From Kocuria marina (lineage in GTDB: Bacteria; Actinomycetota; Actinomycetes; Actinomycetales; Micrococcaceae): a stretch of DNA of 64,000 nucleotides. The translations under genes were made by a program, and so were the position numbers. Location: the NCBI GenBank assembly GCA_014652975.1, contig BMZV01000001.1, forward strand, positions 558,001 to 622,000. The letters run 5' to 3'. Position 1 is the stretch's first letter; each line of letters begins with the position of its first letter. The notes beneath the pieces were generated by a model. The model was not told where the DNA came from and searched no databases. It saw only the letters and a program-made list of their open reading frames with translations. Of the stretch, positions 24,976-33,928 are shown one piece after another.

Positions 24976-25527
24976 TCAGTTCTCGAGGCCGCCGGTGGCC
25001 AGGCTCGCGTTGAGCACCCGGGCGAGGGTCACCAGGTCTGCGTCCTGCTGTTCGGCGAGTGCGTCCGCGAGCACGCCCAGTAGGCCGTGGACCACGAACC
25101 GGTCCCGGATCTCGACGACGCCGCGGTCCTCCCCGCTCTCGCGATCCTCCCGGAGGCTGCGCAGACCCGTCATGGCGTGTTCCGCGACCGCCCCACGTGC
25201 CAGGGAGGGACCGGGCCCGCACAGCATGGCCCGGTAGAACTCCTGGTGCTCGCCCAGGTGCGCCACGAGCGGGGGCAGGACCAGGTCCAGCGGACTGGCC
25301 TCGCGGTTCTGCAGGGCGCTCGGGTCCAGGGGGAGGCGGGCCAGCAAGGATTGCGTGGCGCCGAGCAGCACCTGGTCCCGCGAGCCGAAGTTCTCGTACA
25401 CGGCCTTGCGGCTGACCCCCGCGGCCTGCGCGATCTCGGTCATCCCCACCTGGGAGCCCCGGCGCGCGACCAGTTCGACGGCGGCTTCCACCACGGCCGC
25501 ACGGGTGCGTTCGATCCGCCGGTCCAT
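24976..25527 (-). CDS. TetR-family transcriptional regulator
   Basis: A 183-residue repressor. The N-terminal HTH is clear (TRAAVVEAAVELVARRGSQVG, then MTEIAQAAGVSRKAVYENFGSRDQVL), followed by a helical ligand/dimer domain. I use the ATG for MDRRIERTRAAVV (25527), which has GGAGCGCAC in front, rather than the in-frame ATG 72 bp further upstream. The dispersed 11-mer GACGACGCCGC occurs inside it (25114-25124), here read as RGVV. No divergent target gene is adjacent; autoregulation or control of the downstream NAD(P)-binding gene is possible. Confidence 0.88.
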   Translation of the reverse strand: MDRRIERTRAAVVEAAVELVARRGSQVGMTEIAQAAGVSRKAVYENFGSRDQVLLGATQSLLARLPLDPSALQNREASPLDLVLPPLVAHLGEHQEFYRAMLCGPGPSLARGAVAEHAMTGLRSLREDRESGEDRGVVEIRDRFVVHGLLGVLADALAEQQDADLVTLARVLNASLATGGLEN

Positions 25528-25623
25528 GTGCGCTCCAATATCAGGGTCGTAGAAAGGGTGCCCATCCATTGAACGCTCAAACAGGAAATTACGCGACAAC
25601 CTAAAGGGTGAGACCCGAAAACC

Positions 25624-26832
25624 TCAGCGCGCGGGCGTAACCGCCTCCACGAGGAACACCCGCCCGTCCCCGCTCAGGGTCACCGTGCTCGGGGTCTCCA
25701 GGCAGATCAGGGACTCGCCCGACGTCGCTCGCGCACCCTCCGCGTCCGCGTCACCAGCAGAGCGCGCGGAGACCTCCACGTCCCCCTCGGTCACGAGCAC
25801 CATGCACACCCCCGCGAGCTCCCGGGTGACGGGGCGCTGCGGGCTCACGCGCACCGCGGCCAGGGAGAGAGCGGGGTCCCACAGCGTGTACCGCACCACG
25901 CCGTCCTCGGCCTCGCGCGGTTCCAGGACGCTCACGGGTTGCTGGGCGGTGGCCATGACCCTCAGCAGTTCCGGGACGTCCACGTGCTTGGCGGTCAGAC
26001 CAGCGCGCAGCACGTTGTCCGAGCACCCCATGATCTCCACCGCGGTGCCGCTGAGGTACGCGTGCACCTGTCGGTCCGGGGTGAACAGGGCTTGGCCGGG
26101 GGCCAGGTGCACCATGTTCATACACAGGGCCACGAGCAGACCCCGGTCACCCGGGTAGTGGTGGGTCAACAACCGGATCAGGTGCGTCGCGCGTTCCACG
26201 GGATCCGCCTCCGCGGACAACCGGGGTTTGTCCGCGTCCTCGCCGCGGGGCGAGGTGGCCGGGGTGGTATCCGCAGCGGTGACGCACGTGCGCACGGCGG
26301 CGGCAGCGGCGTCGTCGTCGAGCTCGAGCGCATACTGCACGGGACACTCGGACGCCGCGGCGTCCGCGAGCCACGGGAGGTTCAGTTCCCGGGCGAGGCG
26401 CTTCAGGTCGGCCCGGTCCTGCTGACCCGCGAGCAACCACATGGGTGACAGCGCCACGACCGTCTCCGGTTTGGCGCGCTCGTCCTTGTAATTACGGTGC
26501 GCGGAGTCCCGCGCGACGCCCGCGGCGTTCTCCCGCGCGAACCCCTCACGGGCCTGTTCCTCGGACGGGTGCACCTGGATGGACAGCGGCGCCGCGATCG
26601 CGAGGATCTTCAGGAGGAACGGCAGGTCGGGGGCCACTTCGTCCAGGCCGCGCTGGACCCCGTCGAGGGTCACCCGGGACGGAGCGCTCGCGTGGGCACC
26701 CATCCACAGCTCGGCCTCGGGTTCCTCGGTGGGTGCGGAGCGCCCCTGCATGCCGGCGAGGACCGATCGCGATCCCCACGCGTAGTGCTGGATCGGATTG
26801 GTCATCCTCAAGAACTCGGCCATGTCGAACAT
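25624..26832 (-). CDS. manA: Mannose-6-phosphate isomerase, class I
   Basis: A 402-residue zinc enzyme interconverting fructose-6-phosphate and mannose-6-phosphate for mannan and glycan precursors. Zinc-site motifs are visible: LSIQVHPSEEQAREGF, DERAKPETVVAL, and PDRQVHAYLSGTAVEIMG with CSDNVLRAGLTAKHVDV. Start codon choice is between ATG 26832 (MFDMAEFLRMTNPIQ) and ATG 26823. It is divergent from the phosphomannomutase gene across 70 bp that must hold both promoters, so the two GDP-mannose pathway genes are likely co-regulated. Confidence 0.93.
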   Translation of the reverse strand: MFDMAEFLRMTNPIQHYAWGSRSVLAGMQGRSAPTEEPEAELWMGAHASAPSRVTLDGVQRGLDEVAPDLPFLLKILAIAAPLSIQVHPSEEQAREGFARENAAGVARDSAHRNYKDERAKPETVVALSPMWLLAGQQDRADLKRLARELNLPWLADAAASECPVQYALELDDDAAAAAVRTCVTAADTTPATSPRGEDADKPRLSAEADPVERATHLIRLLTHHYPGDRGLLVALCMNMVHLAPGQALFTPDRQVHAYLSGTAVEIMGCSDNVLRAGLTAKHVDVPELLRVMATAQQPVSVLEPREAEDGVVRYTLWDPALSLAAVRVSPQRPVTRELAGVCMVLVTEGDVEVSARSAGDADAEGARATSGESLICLETPSTVTLSGDGRVFLVEAVTPAR

Positions 26833-26902
26833 GTAACCACAGCGCCCCGGAAAACGCCGGACTACCGGGGTTCACCGATCCCGCTCACGTAGAATCGGGA
26901 CG

Positions 26903-28312
26903 GTGACCACAGATCTTTCCTCATCATTCAAGGCGTACGACGTCCGCGGCATCGTGGGCGAGAGCATCACCGCGGACAGCGTGCGCGCCACCGGTGCCGC
27001 GTTCGTGGACGTCCTGGGCCTGGTCGGCTCCGGGGTGGTCGTGGGCGGCGACATGCGCCCCTCTTCCCCCGAGTTCGTGGAGGCGTTCGCGGCCGGCGCC
27101 ACCCGCCGCGGTGCGGACGTCACGGTGATCGGCAGCATCTCCACGGACGAGCTGTACTTCGCGTGCGGCACCCTGGACAGCGCCGGCGTCACCTTCACCG
27201 CGAGCCACAACCCGGCCGAGTACAACGGCATCAAGATGGCCAAGGCCGGGGCCGTCCCCGTCTCCTCGGACACCGGCCTGTACGAGATCCGCGACGTCGC
27301 ACAGCGCTACCTGGACGCCGGGGAGATCCCGGCCTCCGAGCACCGCGGCCAGGTCTCGCGCCGGGACGTACTGGGTGACTACGCCCATTACCTGCGCAGC
27401 CTGGTGGACCTCTCCGGGATCCGCCCCCTCAAGGTCGTGGTGGACGCGGGCAACGGGATGGCCGGGCTGACCACTCCGGCGGTGCTCGGGGACGCACTGT
27501 TGGACCCGCTGCCGCTCGAGATCGTCCCGCTGTACTTCGAGCTGGACGGCACGTTCCCCAACCACCCCGCCAACCCACTCGAGCCCGCCAACCTCGAGGA
27601 CCTGCAGCGGGCCGTGCGCGAGCACGGTGCGGACATCGGGCTCGCGTTCGACGGCGACGCCGACCGCTGCTTCGTGGTGGACCAGAACGGTGATCCCGTC
27701 TCCCCGTCCGCGGTGGCCGCGATCGTCGCCGAGCGCGAGATCACCCGGGCCCGCGCCGCGGGTGAGGACCGGCCCGTGGTGATCCACAACCTCATCACGT
27801 CCAAGGCGGTCCCCGAGCGGATCGAGGCCTCGGGCGGGCGTGCCGTGCGCACGCGCGTGGGCCACTCCTTCATCAAGGCGGTCATGGCCTCCGAGCGCGC
27901 CGTCTTCGGCGGTGAGCACTCCGCGCACTACTACTTCAAGGACTTCTTCAACGCGGACACGGGCATGCTCGCCGCGATGCACGTGCTGGCCGCGCTGGGT
28001 GAACAGGACGCGCCGCTGAGCGATCTCATGCGCATGTACGACCCCTACGTGGCCTCCGGCGAGATCAACTCCGAGATCGAGGACAAGGCCGCCGCGGTGG
28101 ACCGCGTCCGAGCCCACTTCGCGGCCACGGACCCCGCCGTGCAGGTCGAGGACATGGACGGCACCACGTTCACCCACCCCGAGCAGGGCTGGTGGTTCAA
28201 CCTGCGTCCGTCCAACACCGAGCCGTTCCTGCGGCTCAACGTGGAGGCCCCGGACGCCGCCGCCATGGAGTCGGTGCGGGACACCGTCCTGCAGCTCGTC
28301 CGGCAGGACTGA
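26903..28312 (+). CDS. manB: Phosphomannomutase/phosphoglucomutase
   Basis: A 469-residue alpha-D-phosphohexomutase converting mannose-6-P to mannose-1-P (and possibly glucose phosphates). The phosphoserine loop is VTFTASHNPAEYNGIKM (about residue 100), the magnesium loop is LAFDGDADRCFVVD, and the sugar loop is FGGEHSAHYYFKD. The phosphate-binding loop is NLRPSNTEPFLRLNVE. It starts at GTG 26903. The divergent manA supplies the preceding step. A strong palindromic terminator follows at 28409-28451, shared with the convergent hmp gene. Confidence 0.94.
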   Translation: MTTDLSSSFKAYDVRGIVGESITADSVRATGAAFVDVLGLVGSGVVVGGDMRPSSPEFVEAFAAGATRRGADVTVIGSISTDELYFACGTLDSAGVTFTASHNPAEYNGIKMAKAGAVPVSSDTGLYEIRDVAQRYLDAGEIPASEHRGQVSRRDVLGDYAHYLRSLVDLSGIRPLKVVVDAGNGMAGLTTPAVLGDALLDPLPLEIVPLYFELDGTFPNHPANPLEPANLEDLQRAVREHGADIGLAFDGDADRCFVVDQNGDPVSPSAVAAIVAEREITRARAAGEDRPVVIHNLITSKAVPERIEASGGRAVRTRVGHSFIKAVMASERAVFGGEHSAHYYFKDFFNADTGMLAAMHVLAALGEQDAPLSDLMRMYDPYVASGEINSEIEDKAAAVDRVRAHFAATDPAVQVEDMDGTTFTHPEQGWWFNLRPSNTEPFLRLNVEAPDAAAMESVRDTVLQLVRQD

Positions 28313-28408
28313 GCCCGCCCGGGCGCCGCGGGTCCCACCCGCGGCACCCCCGCTCGAAACGCCATCCCCGGGCACCCGCCGCGGGCTGCCCGGGACGGCC
28401 CGCAGAAC

Positions 28409-28451
28409 ACGACGACGCCGCGCGGCCCAGGTGGCCACGCGGCGTCGTCGT
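28409..28451. terminator. Bidirectional hairpin terminator built from an inverted 11-mer pair
   Basis: Arms 28409-28427 and 28433-28451 form a 19-bp stem with a single mismatch and a 5-base loop. The two outer parts are GACGACGCCGC (28411-28421) and its complement (28439-28449). It lies between convergent manB and hmp, as expected of a terminator for both. Confidence 0.85.
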
Positions 28452-28465
28452 CATGTCAGGGAGGC

Positions 28466-29656
28466 TCAGGCGTTCGCGGCGCGCGCCTCATCGTGGAGCA
28501 TCCACTGGTCGGGACCGAAGATCTCGTAGTGAATGTTGCGCCCCGGCACACCCTTCTCGATGAGCTGCGAGCGCAGCGCCTTCATGAAGGGCAGGGGGCC
28601 GCACATGAACGCGTTGGTGTCCTCGTCCACGTCCAGGTCCACGTCCGCGATGTTCATGAAGCCCTCGTGGTCGCCCTCACCGGGGGTCTCCATCCAGGTG
28701 ATCATCGTGGCGTTGGGCAGGCTGTCCACGAGACGCTCCATGATCTGGCGGCCGGGCCAGCGTTCCTTGGAATGATCCGCGTGCAGCACGGTGACCTTGC
28801 GCTGCGAACCCTCCTTGGCCAGGCGGTCCAGGAACGCGACGATGGGTGTGGTGCCGATGCCGGCCGAGGCCAGCACGAGCGAGCCGTGGCCCTCGTCCAA
28901 CACCACGTCACCGTAGGGGTTGGAGATCTCCAGGACGTCGCCCTCGTTGATGTCCTCGTGCAGGATGGGCGTGACCTCGCCGTGGGGATCCTTGCGGATC
29001 ACCACGCGGCGGTGGCCCTCCTGGGAGGGCACCAGTGTGAACTGGCGGGGCTGGCGGATCCCGTCCTTGACCTTGACCTGGATGGTCACGTACTGACCGG
29101 GGATGGAGCGGGTCAGCGGGGTGTCGTCCGCGGGTTCGAACTCGAACGCCACCACGCCTTCGGCAATGTCCTCCTTGGACACGAGTTTGAAGGGCGCGAA
29201 CATGACGTCATTGGCCTGCTGACCGTAGAGGCCCTTCTCGAGCTTGATCAGCGCATCCGCCATGAGCCAGTACACCTCGTCCCATGCGGCCACGACCTCG
29301 GGGGTCGCGGCGTCACCCAGGTCCGCGGCGATGGCCCCGAACAGGTGCTCATGGACGGTGGGGTACTCCTCGGGCAGCAATCCCAGGGACGCGTGCTTGT
29401 GGGCCACGCGCGAGAGCACCTCGTCCGGGTAGGAGTCCGGGTGGTTGAGCAGGTGCGAGGCGAAGGCCGCGATGGAACCGGCAAGCGCCTGCGGCTGGGT
29501 GCCGTTCTTCTGGTTGGAACGGCTGAACATGCCGTCCAGCAGATCGGGGCGGGCGTTGAACATGGACTTGTAGAACTCGGGGGTGATCGCGGGGATCCGC
29601 TCGGCGATCACGCCGATGGTTTGCTCGATGACCGGGCGGGACTTCTGGGACAGCAT
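28466..29656 (-). CDS. hmp: Flavohemoprotein (nitric oxide dioxygenase)
   Basis: A 396-residue protein that oxidises nitric oxide to nitrate using NAD(P)H and oxygen. The N-terminal globin domain (1-140) has the proximal histidine in RVAHKHASLGL. The FAD domain follows, with the flavin motif RQFTLVPS. The NAD domain shows LASAGIGTTPIVAFL and AFMCGPLPFMKAL. The gene is immediately downstream of an nsrR-like gene on the same strand (56 bp). Between them is a palindrome, GCATTTGAAATGC, of the NsrR-site type, so NO-responsive derepression is likely. Confidence 0.95.
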   Translation of the reverse strand: MLSQKSRPVIEQTIGVIAERIPAITPEFYKSMFNARPDLLDGMFSRSNQKNGTQPQALAGSIAAFASHLLNHPDSYPDEVLSRVAHKHASLGLLPEEYPTVHEHLFGAIAADLGDAATPEVVAAWDEVYWLMADALIKLEKGLYGQQANDVMFAPFKLVSKEDIAEGVVAFEFEPADDTPLTRSIPGQYVTIQVKVKDGIRQPRQFTLVPSQEGHRRVVIRKDPHGEVTPILHEDINEGDVLEISNPYGDVVLDEGHGSLVLASAGIGTTPIVAFLDRLAKEGSQRKVTVLHADHSKERWPGRQIMERLVDSLPNATMITWMETPGEGDHEGFMNIADVDLDVDEDTNAFMCGPLPFMKALRSQLIEKGVPGRNIHYEIFGPDQWMLHDEARAANA

Positions 29657-29690
29657 GATGATTTCCTCTCATCGCGGTGTGACGAGAGTC

Positions 29691-29712
29691 AATTTAGCAT
29701 TTGAAATGCACG
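29691..29712 (-). promoter_or_regulatory. Candidate NsrR operator upstream of hmp
   Basis: A perfect 13-bp palindrome, GCATTTGAAATGC (29697-29709), lies in an AT-rich stretch between nsrR and hmp. It resembles the half-sites of NsrR-regulated hmp promoters in other bacteria (GCATTT spaced from AAATGC). Position and neighbours support the assignment; binding is inferred. Confidence 0.65.
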
Positions 29713-30201
29713 TTAAAGAACCGACGCTCCACCCCTGGTGGCGGGGGTTCGCACGCTCGGGGGACGCAGCCCCAGTTGCACCGCGATGGGGCCCACCTGG
29801 CGGGGGTTCACGAGGTCCGCGATGGTGATGCCGTCCAGTTCCCGGTAGAAGGCCTCACGCGCCCCGGCCAGGGCCCGGCGCAGCCGGCAGCCGTGGTTGA
29901 GCGGGCACGCGGCCTCGTCCGCCTCGCACTCCACGATCGCGGTGTCCGCCTCCAGGATCCGCAGCACCTGGCCCACACTGGCCTCCCGGCCCTCGTCCGT
30001 GAGCATGACCCCGCCAGCGCGCCCGCGTTGCGAGCACAACAGGGACATCCCGCGCAGTTTGGCCACCGTCTTGGCCACGTGGTTGTACGGCGCCCCCACG
30101 CCGTCCGCGATGCGCTGCGTGGACATCATGGTGTCCGGGGGCAGCCCCCCCATGAGCAGCAGCACCCGCAGCGCGATGTCAGAAAAAGCTGTCAGCCGCA
30201 C
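29713..30201 (-). CDS. nsrR: Rrf2-family nitric-oxide-sensing repressor
   Basis: A 162-residue Rrf2 regulator. The N-terminal winged HTH is MRLTAFSDIALRVLLLMGG through YNHVAKTVAKLRG. The iron-sulfur cluster cysteines are C92, C99 and C105 (IVECEADEAACPLNHGCRL), the NsrR spacing rather than that of IscR. NO damages the cluster and releases DNA. Hmp, the standard NsrR target, follows directly. The C-terminal tail (PPSVRTPATRGGASVL) is longer than usual and runs to within a few bases of the operator palindrome. Confidence 0.92.
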   Translation of the reverse strand: MRLTAFSDIALRVLLLMGGLPPDTMMSTQRIADGVGAPYNHVAKTVAKLRGMSLLCSQRGRAGGVMLTDEGREASVGQVLRILEADTAIVECEADEAACPLNHGCRLRRALAGAREAFYRELDGITIADLVNPRQVGPIAVQLGLRPPSVRTPATRGGASVL

Positions 30202-30241
30202 AGTTGTCCCTTCGTCACCGGCCCGCCCTCAGCCCACCGAT

Positions 30242-30280
30242 GACGACGCCGCGCGGCCGGTCTGGCCGCGCGGCGTGATC
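30242..30280 (-). terminator. Hairpin terminator of pckG
   Basis: Arms 30242-30258 and 30264-30280 pair over at least 13 perfect base pairs (ACGCCGCGCGGCC) with a 5-base loop, in the gap after the pckG stop and before nsrR. The left arm is again the 11-mer GACGACGCCGC. No T tract follows. Confidence 0.75.
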
Positions 30281-30328
30281 ATACAGGATGGCCCCGACCG
30301 CGTGACAACGCGGATCGGGAGACCGGCG

Positions 30329-32194
30329 TCAGCTGTTGCGCAACCGGTCCTCGAGCCCGGCGCGCTGTTCGAGGATCACCTCGGGCACGTCGCCGAGGCG
30401 CGCGAACCACTCGTCGATCCCGGGCAGTTCGTTGAGCCACTCGTCCTTGTCCACGCGCAGCGCGGCCTCGAGATCGGCGTCGGAGATGTCCAGGCCGGTC
30501 AGGTCCAGGTCCTCCTTGCCCGGGACCACACCCACGGGGGTCTCGTGTCCCTCCGCGGTGCCCTTGAGGCGTTCGACGATCCACTTGACCACGCGGGAGT
30601 TCTCCCCGAAGCCGGGCCACGCGAAACCGCCCTCCGGGGTGCGGCGGAACCAGTTGACGTAGTAGATCCGCGGCATGTTCTCCTCACCCACGCGGGCGCC
30701 GGTGTCCAGCCAGTGCTCCAGGTAGTCATTGACGTTGTAGCCGATGAACGGGAGCATGGCCATGGGGTCACGGCGCACCACACCCACGGCGCCCTTGGCG
30801 GCCGCGGTGGTCTCGGAGGACAGCGTGGCTCCCTGGAAGACGCCGTGTTCCCACCCGAAGGACTCGGAGACCAGAGGCACGGTCGTCTTGCGGCGGCCAC
30901 CGAAGATGATCGCGGACAGCGGCACACCTTCGGGGTCGTCGTACTCGGGGGCCAGGATCTCGACCTGCTTGATGGGGGTGCAGAACCGGGAGTTGGGGTG
31001 CGCGGCGGGGCGGCCGGACTCGGGGGTCCAGTCGTTGCCCTTCCAGTCCGTGAGGTGCTCGGGGATGTCGTCGGTCATACCCTCCCACCACACGCCGCCG
31101 TCGTCGGTCAGCGCCACGTTGGTGAAGATGGTGTTGCCGCGTTCGATCGCCCGCATGGCGTTGGGGTTGGTGGACCACCCGGTGCCGGGTGCCACACCGA
31201 ACAGGCCGGCCTCGGGGTTGACCACGCGCGGGGTGTGGTCCTTGCCGAAGCGGATCCAGGCGATGTCGTCCCCGACCATCTCGGCCTTCCAACCCTCGAT
31301 GGTGGGCTCGAGCATCGCGAAGTTGGTCTTGCCGCACGCGGACGGGAACGCCCCCGCGATGTAGTGGGACTCCCCCTGCGGGTCGGTGATCTTGAGGATG
31401 AGCATGTGCTCGGCCAGCCAGCCCTCGTCATGGGCGATCGCCGAGGCGATGCGCAGCGCGTAGCACTTCTTGCCCAGCAGTGCGTTGCCGCCGTAACCGG
31501 AGCCGAAGGACCAGATGGCCCGGTCCTCGGGGAACTGCACGATGTACTTGGCGGGGTTGCACGGCCACGGCACGTCCTGCTCGCCGGGCCGCAGCGGGGC
31601 ACCCAGGGAGTGGACGCACTCCACGAACTCCGCCTTGTCGCGGGACATCCTCTCGAGGACGGGCGTGCCGATCGTGGCCATGATCCGCATGGAGCACACC
31701 ACGTAGGGCGAGTCCGTGATCTCCACGCCGTACTGGGGCTTCTGGGCGTCCAGGGAACCCATCACGAACGGGATCACGTACATGGTGCGGCCGCGCATGG
31801 CCCCATTGAAACGCTTGGTCAGCGTCTCCTTCATGGCCGTGGGGTCTTCCCAGTTGTTGGTGGGACCGGCACCCTTCTCGGTCTTGGTGCAGATGAACGT
31901 GCGCTCCTCCACGCGGGCCACGTCCTCGGGGTCCGAGAACGCCGCGAAGGAATTGGGGAGCTTCTCGTCCGAGAGCCGGACCAGGGTGCCCGCCTCCACC
32001 ATGAGGTCGGTGAGCCGGGTCCACTCGGCTTCCGAACCGTCTGCCCAGTGGATGCGATCCGGCTGGGCCAGCTCGGCGATCCCACGCACCCAGTCCACGA
32101 GCTCCCGGTAATCCGTGGGGGGATTGTCCAGGGACTGCTGGACCTCGCGGTTCAGGGCGGTGGTCCCGGTGGTTGCTGTGCCGTTGTCAGCCAT
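30329..32194 (-). CDS. pckG: Phosphoenolpyruvate carboxykinase (GTP)
   Basis: A 621-residue GTP-dependent PEPCK, the actinobacterial form. It converts oxaloacetate and GTP to PEP and CO2 in gluconeogenesis or anaplerosis. Signatures: the P-loop-like [16 protein letters not shown], the metal/substrate region [33 protein letters not shown], and [12 protein letters not shown]. Starts at 32200 and 32194 are both in frame. The GAGGAG site lies 4 nt before the first and 8 nt before the second, so I prefer 32194. It is a single-gene transcript with a hairpin downstream. Confidence 0.96.
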   Translation of the reverse strand: MADNGTATTGTTALNREVQQSLDNPPTDYRELVDWVRGIAELAQPDRIHWADGSEAEWTRLTDLMVEAGTLVRLSDEKLPNSFAAFSDPEDVARVEERTFICTKTEKGAGPTNNWEDPTAMKETLTKRFNGAMRGRTMYVIPFVMGSLDAQKPQYGVEITDSPYVVCSMRIMATIGTPVLERMSRDKAEFVECVHSLGAPLRPGEQDVPWPCNPAKYIVQFPEDRAIWSFGSGYGGNALLGKKCYALRIASAIAHDEGWLAEHMLILKITDPQGESHYIAGAFPSACGKTNFAMLEPTIEGWKAEMVGDDIAWIRFGKDHTPRVVNPEAGLFGVAPGTGWSTNPNAMRAIERGNTIFTNVALTDDGGVWWEGMTDDIPEHLTDWKGNDWTPESGRPAAHPNSRFCTPIKQVEILAPEYDDPEGVPLSAIIFGGRRKTTVPLVSESFGWEHGVFQGATLSSETTAAAKGAVGVVRRDPMAMLPFIGYNVNDYLEHWLDTGARVGEENMPRIYYVNWFRRTPEGGFAWPGFGENSRVVKWIVERLKGTAEGHETPVGVVPGKEDLDLTGLDISDADLEAALRVDKDEWLNELPGIDEWFARLGDVPEVILEQRAGLEDRLRNS

Positions 32195-32509
32195 TGACAT
32201 GTCTCCTCGTTGAGGCCGTCGTACGTGCCGCTTCCCGCCGAGGTGCGCCGCCCGTTCATGCTTGCCACGTCACTGTGGAACGGTTCCGGGGGCCGACCTC
32301 GCAGGGGGTTGCGCGCGGGTGTGCCTGGAGTCTATCGCGGGGGTGGCCTTCCGGAACGCGAGTTACACCACATCGCGGCCCCGACCACACGGCTCGCACC
32401 GCCCAGCCGCCCCGGCACCGCGAGGGCACCGCTCCGGCGCGATTTGTCGCCGGGCACCGGCGGGTGTAAGTTATTACCCGTTGCAAGGGCCTTGGTCGTT
32501 ACTTCAGGA
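32195..32509. other. Intergenic region with pckG and tRNA-Arg promoters
   Basis: About 300 bp without coding character. It must contain the pckG promoter (minus strand) and the tRNA promoter (plus strand). A TTGTCG ... TGTAAG pair at about 32445-32470 is a plausible -35/-10 for the tRNA. Nothing else recognisable. Confidence 0.45.
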
Positions 32510-32582
32510 GCGCCTGTAGCTCAACGGATAGAGCATCTGACTACGGATCAGAAGGTTGTAGGTTCGAATCCTATCGGGCGCA
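32510..32582 (+). tRNA. tRNA-Arg (anticodon ACG)
   Basis: A 73-nt cloverleaf. The acceptor pairs GCGCCTG (32510-32516) with CGGGCGC (32575-32581), discriminator A. The D loop is TAGCTCAACGGATAGAGC, the anticodon stem-loop CTGACTACGGATCAG gives ACG, and the T arm is GTAGGTTCGAATCCTAT. CCA is not encoded. A strong intrinsic hairpin follows 10 bp later. Confidence 0.97.
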
Positions 32583-32591
32583 CTTCTTGTC

Positions 32592-32627
32592 GGACCCCGC
32601 ATCCCCCAGGATGCGGGGTCCTTCTCA
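32592..32627 (+). terminator. Intrinsic terminator of tRNA-Arg
   Basis: Perfect 13-bp stem (32592-32604 with 32609-32621), 4-base loop CCCA, followed by TTCTCATTC. Immediately downstream of the tRNA. Confidence 0.88.
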
Positions 32628-32678
32628 TTCACCGCCGCGCCTCGGTATCAGGATCGGCTCCAGGATCGAGGTACCGCC

Positions 32679-33848
32679 GTGTCCCCTCTCACGACCCCTG
32701 TTCGTCGTCTCGCCCTGGGCGCCGCGGCGCTCGCGCTGGCTCTCACGGGGTGCGCGGCTCCCACCGATTCGGCGGCACCCTCCCCATCCGCCTCCGCGAC
32801 CACGAGCGCTGCGGCCCCGACGACGACGCCCGCCGCGCAGTCACCGTCCCCCACCCGGGGCACGGAAGACGCGACGTCCCCCGCGGCGGCGGCGTCCCCG
32901 CAGGACGCCACCGATCACGCGGCGGCCGGGACCGCGCTGGCCGCGCTCGGTGACCTGCCCGTGAAGGGGCGCGCGCCCAAGACCGACTACTCGCGGGACC
33001 AGTTCGGCCCGCGCTGGGCGGACACCGATCACAACGGCTGCGACACTCGCAACGACATCCTGCGCCGGGACCTCACGGGGATCGCCGTCAAGCCGGGGAC
33101 GCACGGGTGCAACGTGAGCTCCGGGGCGCTCGAGAGCCCGTACACCGGAGAGACGATCGACTTCGTGGCCGGGCAGGCCACGAGCTCACAGGTGCAGATC
33201 GATCACGTGGTCGCACTGTCGGACGCGTGGCAGAAGGGCGCGCAGCAGCTCGACGCCGCGCGGCGCACCGAACTCGCGAACGACCCGCTCAACCTGCTCG
33301 CCGTGGACGGGCCGAGCAACAACACCAAGTCGGACGCGGACGCCGCCACGTGGCTGCCGCCGCGCACCGGCGAGCGCTGCGAGTACGTGGCCACCCAGAT
33401 CGCGGTCAAGCAGCGCTACGAGCTGTGGGTCACCGACGCCGAGAAGAACGCCATGGTGCGCGTGCTCGACACGTGCCCCGAGCAGCCGCTGCCCGAAGCG
33501 CGTTCCATCCTGGATCCCGCGGACTCACCCGCGGCTCCCGTGACCGAGGCGCCGGCTGCGCAAGCGGCAGCGGCCGAGGCGCCCTCGACTCCGGAGGCAT
33601 CGGCTCCTGTGGCACCAGCTCCGGCCGCACCCGGTGCGGGCGCGGGATCCGATCCTGCGGACGCTGCCGTCGCGGAGGCCGAGGCGCCCGGTGCGGGAGC
33701 TCCGGGCGTTCCGGGTGCGGACGTCTACTTCTCGCGGTGCGCCGAGGCGCGCACGGCGGGGATGGCCCCGCTCTACGCCGGCACGCCGGGGTACCGTCCC
33801 GGCTTGGACGGCGACGGCGACGGCGTGGCCTGCGAGTCCAGGAGCTGA
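32679..33848 (+). CDS. Secreted lipoprotein HNH nuclease (DUF1524) with C-terminal Excalibur domain
   Basis: A 389-residue exported protein starting at GTG 32679. The signal peptide with lipobox (ALALALTGC, Cys about 25) is followed by a Ser/Thr/Pro/Ala-rich spacer. The GmrSD-type DUF1524 nuclease domain spans about 85-265, with QIDHVVALSDAWQKGA (metal-binding DH), NDPLNLLAVDGPSNNTKSD, and a cysteine pair. A second A/P-rich linker leads to an Excalibur calcium-binding motif (RPGLDGDGDGVACES) at the end. Its likely role is extracellular DNA degradation at the cell surface, for nutrients, competition or DNA processing. It is monocistronic. Confidence 0.87.
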   Translation: MSPLTTPVRRLALGAAALALALTGCAAPTDSAAPSPSASATTSAAAPTTTPAAQSPSPTRGTEDATSPAAAASPQDATDHAAAGTALAALGDLPVKGRAPKTDYSRDQFGPRWADTDHNGCDTRNDILRRDLTGIAVKPGTHGCNVSSGALESPYTGETIDFVAGQATSSQVQIDHVVALSDAWQKGAQQLDAARRTELANDPLNLLAVDGPSNNTKSDADAATWLPPRTGERCEYVATQIAVKQRYELWVTDAEKNAMVRVLDTCPEQPLPEARSILDPADSPAAPVTEAPAAQAAAAEAPSTPEASAPVAPAPAAPGAGAGSDPADAAVAEAEAPGAGAPGVPGADVYFSRCAEARTAGMAPLYAGTPGYRPGLDGDGDGVACESRS

Positions 33849-33928
33849 GCACCGGCTCGGGGTGAGCTCCACACCCGAGGGGACTCCGCATGAGCTCCAT
33901 GCCCGTGGCGCATGGAACCGTGCGGGTT

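Noticed and set aside
26924-28438. 504-residue minus-strand frame opposite manB
   Set aside because: Antisense shadow with V/H/G/R-rich composition; manB carries all mutase motifs.
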